5,221 bases of DNA from Moduliflexus sp964602655 (GTDB taxonomy: Bacteria; Moduliflexota; Moduliflexia; Moduliflexales; Moduliflexaceae). The translations under genes were made by a program, and so were the position numbers. Positions 1 to 5,194 of the stretch are shown here, piece after piece (within the stretch, counting starts at the first letter, position 1; each line of letters opens with the position of its first letter). Under the pieces are notes generated by a model. That model made no database searches and was not told the DNA's origin. It was given only the letters and a program-made list of their open reading frames with translations. The DNA lies in NCBI GenBank assembly GCA_964602655.1, contig CAZRSF010000132.1, forward strand, positions 1 through 5,221. Reading direction: 5' to 3'.

Positions 1-1471
1 CCTGCGTATCGTCCCACGACACGTTTTCGACCGGATAGACAAATGAGCTTTTGCCGGTCGTGTTTTCAGTGAAAAACGATGGATTGTCCCCCATGACTTG
101 CAGCCATTGCGCCTGCGTTACTTCATATTTTCCCATCCAAAAACCGCTGAGGCAGACTTCATGGATTGGGTTTTCATCAATATCGCGTCCCGGTTCATTG
201 GGCGGACTTCCCATTTGAAAGCAGCCTCCGGGAATCCAAACAAACGGAATGCCGAGCGTCGGGTCGATCCAGAGCGTTGACGGCTGCGGAGTCGGCGTTG
301 GTTGCAATGTCTTTGGCGTTGGCGTGGATGCGATTGGCGTCGCGGTGGCTGTCGGCGTCGCTTGTGGACGCGCCAGACGCCGAATCTGGCGCTGCACTTG
401 CGCGATATCGTCCGCAATCTGTTGATCCTGAAATTGTTTGCGGGCATATGTCGCAATCGTCAGATAGCGTTGATACAATACCTTCGCCCTGTCCGGTTTC
501 TTGTCGGCGCTTTCATCGGCTTTTTGCCGATATTGCGCCATCATCTCGAAGATGCGGGCTTTCGCCTCGACATTCGTTGGCTCGCGTTTCAACACCTTCT
601 GGTATAACGCGAACGCATTCTGATTTTCCGGCGTGAGAAACCAGGTTTTTTTGAAATATTCGTTTGCCTGTGCGAGCCATGTATCGAGTTCTGAACGTGT
701 TGGAATCGGCGTTGGCGTAAATGTCGGACTGGTTTCCGGCGAGGCAGTCGGCGCGGGCGTGTCGAGCGGCGCGACCGAGGGCGCGGCTTGCCAGTAACGG
801 ATTTTATCCTGCGCAAATTCGCGAAGTTCGTCGTCCTGAACCGTGTATGGGTTGTCTTCGGCAAAGACTGAGAGAAAACGTGTCCACGCTGCGATTTTCA
901 GCGAGGCGGAAATGTCTTGCTGCTCATACGCCTGCACCTGAGCGCGGGCGGCGTCCATCTTCTGAAGTTTTTGGCCCCATTCAAGGCGAACCTGTTTTTC
1001 TTGTTCCGCCGCTTTTTCTAAGTCATCCAATGAAAACGATTCGGACGCCGCGGGAGATAGTGTGGGCGTCGGTTGCGGCGTAGATGTCGGCGATGGTTCC
1101 GCTGTCGGCGCGGTCAGCGCGAACTCGACTTGCTCCCGCTGCTTTTCTCCAGTCTGATTGGTGACAGTCACCGCAATAACGATGGCGGTCGGAGAGGTGT
1201 CGATCTGTTCCGGCAGGAGGTATTGCACGGCGGGTCCCTGTCCTTGAAGACGCCCCGGCCCGGTAAGCTGCCAGGTATAGGTCAGATTTTTTTCCTGTGA
1301 TTTGACGCTGATGATGATCGGGCTGTCGCCTAAGGTTAAGGCGCTGACGTTCGGATTGACGACGATTTTCAGTGCAGCCGACTCTGCGTGTTCGCGTAAG
1401 AATAGCAGGGCAATGGCGCTGAACAGGGTTATCCACGCAGCGATGTGATGTTTGCGAGCGCCGGCCTTCAT
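1..1471 (-). CDS. Secreted modular protein: Ig-like, helical and TPR-like regions, then FGE/SUMF1-type domain (3' end outside window)
   Basis: The frame is open from an ATG at 1471 to the window edge, giving 490 codons without a stop. Residues 1-33 look like a signal peptide: basic MKAGARKHH, a hydrophobic stretch, then AESAA. Residues 34-120 form a beta-rich Ig-like module with an LTLGDS motif. Thr/Pro-rich linkers at about 121-141, 235-258 and 367-398 separate the modules. Residues 146-230 are helical and charged. Residues 260-366 are TPR-like (ALYQKVLKREPTNVEAKARI). From about 399 an FGE-sulfatase (SUMF1-type) domain begins: FVWIPGGCFQMGS, IHEVCLSGFWMGKYEVTQAQW, VMGDNPSFF, PVENVSWDD. In this family true sulfatase-maturating enzymes oxidise Cys to formylglycine, but many bacterial members have other or unknown roles. 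The part that would carry the catalytic cysteines is missing here, so activity cannot be judged. The gene follows the SGNH-like gene by 31 bases and is probably cotranscribed with it. The only Shine-Dalgarno candidate is a weak GGGA 10 bases before the ATG. Confidence 0.9.
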   Translation of the reverse strand, partial: MKAGARKHHIAAWITLFSAIALLFLREHAESAALKIVVNPNVSALTLGDSPIIISVKSQEKNLTYTWQLTGPGRLQGQGPAVQYLLPEQIDTSPTAIVIAVTVTNQTGEKQREQVEFALTAPTAEPSPTSTPQPTPTLSPAASESFSLDDLEKAAEQEKQVRLEWGQKLQKMDAARAQVQAYEQQDISASLKIAAWTRFLSVFAEDNPYTVQDDELREFAQDKIRYWQAAPSVAPLDTPAPTASPETSPTFTPTPIPTRSELDTWLAQANEYFKKTWFLTPENQNAFALYQKVLKREPTNVEAKARIFEMMAQYRQKADESADKKPDRAKVLYQRYLTIATYARKQFQDQQIADDIAQVQRQIRRLARPQATPTATATPIASTPTPKTLQPTPTPQPSTLWIDPTLGIPFVWIPGGCFQMGSPPNEPGRDIDENPIHEVCLSGFWMGKYEVTQAQWLQVMGDNPSFFTENTTGKSSFVYPVENVSWDDTQ

Positions 1472-1502
1472 AGAATTTTTGTCCCAAAAAGGAGGAGAGA
1501 AC

Positions 1503-3269
1503 TTACCGCACCATGATATTGATCGGTTCTTCGTAGGTGTCTCCGGTGGTGACATTTTCAACGGCAATAATCACGTAATCCACGCCAGATTTGCTCGCAG
1601 TGTATTTGTTTGTCAAGGCAGAAGTGTCTTGAATATCTCCATGTAACGCGCTCCAATGTCCGATGAGGCGATCTTGCGCGGAATTTTCTACATTGACCGA
1701 GATTGTCAGGCTGTCGCCGAGATTGATCGTGTAAATGTCATCCATCGCTTGCAGCGGAGCGCCTTTCGCGTCGGCCACCGTAATCTCCTGAATGCGAAAT
1801 ACAGGCGTCGGCGTCGGGGTGGGAACGGTTGCCGGGACGGGAGATACTGCTGCTTCAGGCTCGTCTGTCTGGCGGAGTGTCGAAAGAAATCGTCCGATTT
1901 CCCTCGCCACAAGCTGATGACCGGCCTCGCTGTATTGCTGACCATTGGGCGCGTATAATTGTCCGTCACCGCCATGTTTCCGGAATGTGGACAGCAAATC
2001 GAGGCAGGCGATCCCGCGATCCCGGCAATATTCCAGCAGCAAACGCTGCGGCTGCTGAAAATCGAATTCGTTGAGTTTGATGGCCTGCGTCTCTTGCATT
2101 GCTTCGATGATGCGCGGCTCAACCTGGAATTGATCGGGATGAATGACCATCACGTAGCTGGCGTTGTAATTTTCGGCGACGCGAGCAAGACCGTCAAGCA
2201 ATTGCGCAGTCGTTTTCCAGATTTCGGGATGCGTCAGCGGCAGGTCTTTCCGGCAGATTTCCATCCGCTGGCGGACGTTCCATCGCAATTCATACGAGAC
2301 GCGAGCGTCGGCGGCGCTGGCAAGCGTCGGAAACAGCAGCCGGTATTCCATCCATTGCCGAAACAGAAAATTATGAGGCGTCCAGGAGAGCGCGTTGCGT
2401 TTTTTTTCAAGCGGAATTCCCCGGTACGTCAGCAGTTCGACCGACGGATCGCTCCACAAATCGCGCCCGGCAAATATGCTGTGCAATACGACATCCGGCT
2501 GGTACTGCGTGCCGAAACGGGTGAAGATTTCGGCGCTCTGGGCTAACAGATAGCCCTCCATCGAGAAATTCAACAACTCCGCATTCGGTGCCTGCCGTTG
2601 CAAATCGGCCTCAAGCAGGCGATGATAATTTCCTTCGCCACCGCTTCTGCCGAACGCGCCGCCCAATCCGATGACGCGCAAGGCATCGGACGGCTTGGCA
2701 ATCGCGGCGGGACGCGGCCACTGACTCGCGATGCGCTCTATAAATTCCCGGCTGCTTTGCGGCACAAGATACACGACAACGCCGAGCCGGAAGACGGTTT
2801 CGGCAACCAGCAGTGCCGCGCCGACAACACCAAGCAGCAGGGTCGCGTAACGCAGGACGCGGCCGGGATGACGCGCCGCGAGCAAAAAGGTGAACAGTAT
2901 AAGCACGCAGACATTCAGATCACTGAGGAGAAAAAAGTGGCGAGAAATGACCGGAAACAGGTCTTGCAGAAACAGCGTAAAGAAGTCGAGCAACGCAAGC
3001 GCGGACAGAAACAGCGCGCCCGGCAGCACCAGGCGTTGCTGCTGAAGCCGCCCATAGAGCCGCAGATAGCGGCGCGTATCGCAGGCGCTCCACCACGCCG
3101 CGCCCGCCCAGGCCATGACGAATGCGAACAACAGGCTAATCTGCTGGTTATATAGCGGCGACGCCCCGCGCGCATTTTTCTGACCGAGAATCGCGAATCC
3201 GATCAGGGTAATGCAGAGCGGCGTCAGCCAGCGACTGATCGCGATAAGACGGCGCGTCTCCCCGTTCAC
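1503..3269 (-). CDS. Membrane protein with degenerate SGNH/GDSL-hydrolase-like domain and C-terminal Ig-like domain
   Basis: This is a 588-residue protein. About five hydrophobic segments (roughly 14-30, 45-62, 81-101, 118-133, 143-169) form an N-terminal membrane region. Residues 197-465 resemble the SGNH hydrolase fold: RVIGLGGAF (block I), ELLNFSMEGY (block II), YQPDVVLHSIFAGRD (block III), and NGQQYSEAGHQLVAREI (block V). The residues that do catalysis in the family appear replaced: Ser by Ala205 (GGAF for GDS/GGS), Asn of GxND by Arg269, and the DxxH pair by Asn442 and Gln445. A Thr-Pro linker (about 476-489) leads to an Ig-like module (about 490-588) containing INLGDSLTISV and ending in INIMVR. 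The likely start is GTG at 3269, which has AAGGAG 11 bases upstream. SGNH proteins with membrane anchors often act on acyl groups of envelope polysaccharides or lipids. This one more likely binds or scaffolds, which is inference. The downstream FGE-domain gene shares the Ig-like module and linker style. Confidence 0.88.
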   Translation of the reverse strand: MNGETRRLIAISRWLTPLCITLIGFAILGQKNARGASPLYNQQISLLFAFVMAWAGAAWWSACDTRRYLRLYGRLQQQRLVLPGALFLSALALLDFFTLFLQDLFPVISRHFFLLSDLNVCVLILFTFLLAARHPGRVLRYATLLLGVVGAALLVAETVFRLGVVVYLVPQSSREFIERIASQWPRPAAIAKPSDALRVIGLGGAFGRSGGEGNYHRLLEADLQRQAPNAELLNFSMEGYLLAQSAEIFTRFGTQYQPDVVLHSIFAGRDLWSDPSVELLTYRGIPLEKKRNALSWTPHNFLFRQWMEYRLLFPTLASAADARVSYELRWNVRQRMEICRKDLPLTHPEIWKTTAQLLDGLARVAENYNASYVMVIHPDQFQVEPRIIEAMQETQAIKLNEFDFQQPQRLLLEYCRDRGIACLDLLSTFRKHGGDGQLYAPNGQQYSEAGHQLVAREIGRFLSTLRQTDEPEAAVSPVPATVPTPTPTPVFRIQEITVADAKGAPLQAMDDIYTINLGDSLTISVNVENSAQDRLIGHWSALHGDIQDTSALTNKYTASKSGVDYVIIAVENVTTGDTYEEPINIMVR

Positions 3270-3280
3270 GTTGATTGATG

Positions 3281-3286
3281 CTCCTT
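3281..3286 (-). promoter_or_regulatory. Shine-Dalgarno site of the SGNH-like gene
   Basis: On the minus strand AAGGAG lies 11 bases before a GTG codon at 3269. No ATG, GTG or TTG occurs in frame between this site and the GTG, so the site supports GTG as the start. The spacing is slightly long but workable. Confidence 0.6.
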
Positions 3287-3305
3287 GTATCCGTATTTTT
3301 GTTAT

Positions 3306-3314
3306 CTTATATCA
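3306..3314 (-). promoter_or_regulatory. Candidate extended -10 promoter for the SGNH/FGE gene pair
   Basis: The minus strand reads TGATATAAG, which matches the extended -10 form TGnTATAAT at all but the last base. No good -35 hexamer lies 17 bases upstream, which is compatible with extended -10 promoters or with activator dependence. Transcription would begin near 3299 and give a leader of about 30 bases that includes the Shine-Dalgarno site. This is inference from sequence pattern only. Confidence 0.35.
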
Positions 3315-3336
3315 ATTGTGTTGAAAACGATCATAT

Positions 3337-3378
3337 TTGCGTTGTACGTCGAAACTACAGTTTCGACGTACAACGCAA
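3337..3378. repeat. Perfect inverted repeat, 20-bp arms with a 2-base centre
   Basis: The left arm 3337-3356 (begins TTGCGTTGTACG, ends CGAAACT) and the right arm 3359-3378 are exact reverse complements around the dinucleotide AC. It lies about 25 bases upstream of the candidate -10 element of the SGNH-like gene. It is not followed by a run of T on either strand, so it does not look like a standard intrinsic terminator. It could be an operator, a cruciform or replication-related site, or a dispersed palindromic repeat. Confidence 0.9.
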
Positions 3379-3392
3379 TTGGTATTATGTCG

Positions 3393-3447
3393 CTAACGTT
3401 TGTTCATTATGAAAATTGTTTTAAAACTTGTCAATAAAAAACGTTAG
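3393..3447. repeat. 9-bp inverted repeat flanking an AT-rich segment
   Basis: CTAACGTTT at 3393-3401 and its exact complement AAACGTTAG at 3439-3447 enclose 37 bases that are strongly AT-rich. The arms could form a weak stem or be binding half-sites. The short length leaves chance as a real alternative. Confidence 0.4.
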
Positions 3448-3540
3448 TTTATCAATGTTTCACATGTAGATCATCATTTATTAGTCATTGATGTTGGGTA
3501 GGATTGTAAGAGTTCGGATGGCATCGCGGCCAGCAGAAGT

Positions 3541-3569
3541 CAGGCGGGTTGAACGCTCTGACAGGCGGG
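3541..3569. repeat. Short direct repeat CAGGCGGG, two copies
   Basis: CAGGCGGG occurs at 3541-3548 and 3562-3569, each followed a few bases later by CGCTCTG (3554-3560 and 3577-3583). The second CGCTCTG is an arm of the adjacent hairpin. The two units look like an imperfect tandem duplication of about 21 bases. Function is unknown. Confidence 0.4.
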
Positions 3570-3576
3570 AAGATTT

Positions 3577-3609
3577 CGCTCTGCAAGAGTTTCGAACTCT
3601 GGCAGAGCG
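3577..3609. terminator. Imperfect hairpin 3' of the hicB-like gene, possible transcription terminator
   Basis: CGCTCTGC (3577-3584) pairs with GCAGAGCG (3602-3609). After one A/G mismatch, AGAGTT (3586-3591) pairs with AACTCT (3595-3600) around a TCG loop. It lies 22 bases beyond the hicB stop, where a terminator for the ABC-hicA-hicB transcript would be expected. The minus strand has no clear U tract after it, so it may instead be an RNA-stabilising 3' stem or part of a dispersed repeat. Confidence 0.45.
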
Positions 3610-3630
3610 GATGAAAAATTCATTCTCTTG

Positions 3631-3867
3631 TCAAGAACACACCGGAATCGGCGTTCCCTGCGTAAGATATTTTTGGAACAGATATTTTTTGATCTCTTCT
3701 AAATTGGCAAGCGCTTCTTCAATCGTCTCGCCATCGCCTAAAAAGGCATGTTTTCCTAACATCGGGATGCGGGCTAAAATGCCGCCGCCCTCATTGGGGT
3801 CGATTTTCACAATTTCGACCGGGTATGGAATATTCAGATAAAAATCCAGATTCTTCTCCATCGGCAT
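3631..3867 (-). CDS. hicB: HicB-like antitoxin
   Basis: This is a 78-residue protein with the pattern of the short HicB-like antitoxin family: an N-terminal strand FYLNIPYPVEIVKI, then GGGILARIPMLGKHAFLGDGETIEEALANLEEIKKYL, and a tail ending in a TPIP motif. The GG.lA.iP.L....GDGeTieEAlaNleE sequence is the hallmark of the partial RNase-H-like fold that binds and neutralises HicA. No DNA-binding (HTH or ribbon-helix-helix) domain follows, so the protein by itself may not repress its own operon. Two starts are close together, ATG at 3867 and ATG at 3861. A GGGG tract at 3871-3874 lies only 3 bases before the first ATG and 9 before the second, so Met3 (MEKNLDF) is a credible alternative start. 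The gene overlaps the end of the hicA-like frame by 77 bases, in a different frame. The symbol is by family resemblance. Confidence 0.85.
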   Translation of the reverse strand: MPMEKNLDFYLNIPYPVEIVKIDPNEGGGILARIPMLGKHAFLGDGETIEEALANLEEIKKYLFQKYLTQGTPIPVCS

Positions 3868-4153
3868 TATCCCCGCCGTCTTGCATGATCACGACCACGC
3901 ATTCGACAGCATCGAGGACACGTTTCAAATGAAACCCTTTGATTTTTCGACCATTATACACCGGCAGACAAAACTCGCCGTTCAGCCCGTAGTGCGGCAG
4001 ACCAATCAGTTGTTCATGGCTGATAATCGTGTGAGAACCGCGTTTGAGTTCGATATCGAAGCCATACCGCCGTAAAACACAGAACACCTCCTCTTTTTCA
4101 ACAGTGGTCGGTTTTGTTTTCCATTTCGCAATAATTTTATCCGTTCGACTCAT
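3791..4153 (-). CDS. hicA: HicA-like mRNA interferase toxin, probably with an aberrant C-terminal extension
   Basis: From ATG 4153 the frame encodes 120 residues. It begins MSRTDKIIAKWKTKP, followed by a helix (VEKEEVFCVLRRYGF) and the hallmark KRGSHTIISHE, whose His41 corresponds to the catalytic histidine of HicA toxins. Next comes LPVYNGRKIKGFHLKRVLDAVE, the strand-helix end of the small dsRBD-like fold. HicA toxins cleave mRNA and are inhibited by HicB, which is encoded immediately downstream here. An ATG at 4186 in the same frame would add 11 residues, but Met12 fits the usual family start better; neither has a clear Shine-Dalgarno site. The start lies 17 bases inside the end of the ABC ATPase gene, suggesting translational coupling. 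Residues from about 96 to 120 are read out of frame from the first 77 bases of hicB and do not look like a HicA sequence. This suggests an indel near the end of the gene or a sequencing error. Confidence 0.75.
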   Translation of the reverse strand: MSRTDKIIAKWKTKPTTVEKEEVFCVLRRYGFDIELKRGSHTIISHEQLIGLPHYGLNGEFCLPVYNGRKIKGFHLKRVLDAVECVVVIMQDGGDNADGEESGFLSEYSIPGRNCENRPQ

Positions 4154-5129
4154 ACAACCAGCACGCGGCAGCGTGGTCACTGTCATAATGAATTAATCGA
4201 GGCGTTTCTTCCGAACAGCGCGGCATCGCATACGGGCAGCGGGGATGAAAGCGGCAGCCGGACGGCGGATTGATGGCGTTCGGGATTTCGTCTTTCGGAA
4301 TCGGCTCGCGCCGCCGGAACTGCGGATCCGGCACGGGCACTGCGGCCAGTAACGCTTTCGTGTAGGGATGCAGCGGCGTGCCGAATACATCGTGATAGCC
4401 GCCGATTTCCACGATTTGGCCGAGATACATGATCGCAATGCGGTTGCAGATATACTTCGCTGTCGCTAAATCGTGTGTGATAAACAGGTACGTCAGGTGA
4501 AATTCCTCTTTCAGCCGTACCATCAATTCCAATAACGTCGCCCGCACCGACACGTCCGCCATTGCAATCGGCTCATCCGCGACGACGAGTTCCGGGTCGG
4601 TGATGAGCGCGCGCGCGATCACTGCCCGCTGTCGCTGCCCGCCGGAAATTTGATGCGGATATTTTTTATAGAAAAATGACGCGGGGTTCAGCCCGACCTT
4701 TTCCATGATGTCCAATGCGCGTTCTTTCCGTTCGGCGGCGTCGTGCAGATGATGGATGACGAGCGGGTGGCTGATGGCGTACCCAAGCGTCATGCGGGGA
4801 CTGAGCGAGGCGTTGGGGTCTTGAAAAATAATCTGGAGCTTTTCCCGCATTTGCCGCATCTCTTCGGCGTTATGCGTATAGACTGATTTTCCGCGATAGA
4901 GCACTTCGCCGCTGGTCGGTTCTAACAAACGCAACGCCAGTCGTCCGGCAGTCGTTTTGCCGCAGCCGCTTTCCCCTGCCAGTCCGAGCACTTCCCCTTT
5001 TTGAATATGAAACGAGATATCATCTACCGCTCTGACCGCTCGCGCTTCTTTGGCAAAAAACTGGTCGAACATCCCTTTTCGCAAGGGAAAGTGTTTGGTC
5101 AAATTTCGAACGACAAGTAATTCTTCCAT
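4137..5129 (-). CDS. Peptide/nickel-type ABC transporter ATP-binding protein, OppF/DppF-like
   Basis: This is a complete 330-residue cytoplasmic ATPase that would power import of oligopeptides, dipeptides or related solutes through partner permeases not in this window. The visible motifs are Walker A GESGCGKTT (52-60), Q-loop FQDP (Gln103), signature ISGGQRQR (161-168), Walker B LVVADEP (181-187), D-loop Asp192 and the switch His219 in FITHDLA. The C-terminus has the oligopeptide-transporter extension typical of OppD/OppF: LHPYTKALLAAVPVPDP, then GCRFHPRCPYAMPRC with Cys292, 298, 305 and a later Cys323. In the family such a cysteine set can hold an iron-sulfur cluster. The D-loop region reads DEPIAMADVS rather than the common DEPVSALDVS. 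The length is normal. The start is ATG 5129, fitting the conserved LLVVRNLTKHFPL beginning; only a weak AAGAAG precedes it. The partner OppD-type ATPase and permeases are expected upstream (beyond 5221) or elsewhere. Substrate cannot be told from sequence. Confidence 0.93.
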   Translation of the reverse strand: MEELLVVRNLTKHFPLRKGMFDQFFAKEARAVRAVDDISFHIQKGEVLGLAGESGCGKTTAGRLALRLLEPTSGEVLYRGKSVYTHNAEEMRQMREKLQIIFQDPNASLSPRMTLGYAISHPLVIHHLHDAAERKERALDIMEKVGLNPASFFYKKYPHQISGGQRQRAVIARALITDPELVVADEPIAMADVSVRATLLELMVRLKEEFHLTYLFITHDLATAKYICNRIAIMYLGQIVEIGGYHDVFGTPLHPYTKALLAAVPVPDPQFRRREPIPKDEIPNAINPPSGCRFHPRCPYAMPRCSEETPRLIHYDSDHAAACWLYESNG

Positions 5130-5194
5130 GTCTTCTTGTTTATCTCAATTCTTGTAGTTATTACTGACTGATGTTACGCAGCGTCTCCGCGATT

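Larger units (their letters stand above)
3270..3630. other. Intergenic region between hicB-like and SGNH-like genes
   Basis: No convincing gene was found in these 361 bases. From the hicB side it contains a hairpin (3577-3609), a short G/C-richer stretch with repeated CAGGCGGG motifs (3541-3569), a clearly AT-rich stretch (about 3400-3485) bounded in part by a 9-bp inverted repeat, a perfect long palindrome (3337-3378), and a probable promoter and Shine-Dalgarno site serving the minus-strand gene that starts at 3269. The base composition of 3400-3485 is much richer in A+T than the flanking genes. Confidence 0.7.

Noticed and set aside
118..1487. Minus-strand open frames at 118-456, 589-864 and 1023-1487, and several plus-strand frames over the same region
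   Set aside because: They lie in other frames of the FGE-domain gene. Their products are Arg-rich or repetitive, whereas the chosen frame shows signal peptide, TPR-like and FGE motifs without interruption.
1489..1512. Strong-looking plus-strand Shine-Dalgarno AAGGAGG followed by an ATG at 1512
   Set aside because: The plus-strand frame from that ATG stops after seven codons, so there is no gene to serve.
1706..2122. Minus-strand frame of 138 codons inside the SGNH-like gene
   Set aside because: Out-of-frame shadow with a Ser/Arg-rich product; the main frame carries the SGNH block V and the Ig-like module here.
1959..3155. Two long plus-strand open frames (1959-2546 and 2598-3155)
   Set aside because: They are antisense to the well-supported SGNH-like gene, have charged low-complexity products without recognisable motifs, and no ribosome site.
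3337..3378. Long palindrome as an intrinsic terminator for the hicB transcript
   Set aside because: No T run follows on either strand, and it lies more than 250 bases beyond hicB and immediately before another promoter.
3488..3841. Plus-strand frame of 117 codons
   Set aside because: It runs antisense through hicB and the hairpin region, and the product has no family pattern.
4193..4438. Minus-strand frame of 81 codons
   Set aside because: Out-of-frame shadow of the ABC ATPase C-terminal region, which shows clear family motifs in its own frame.
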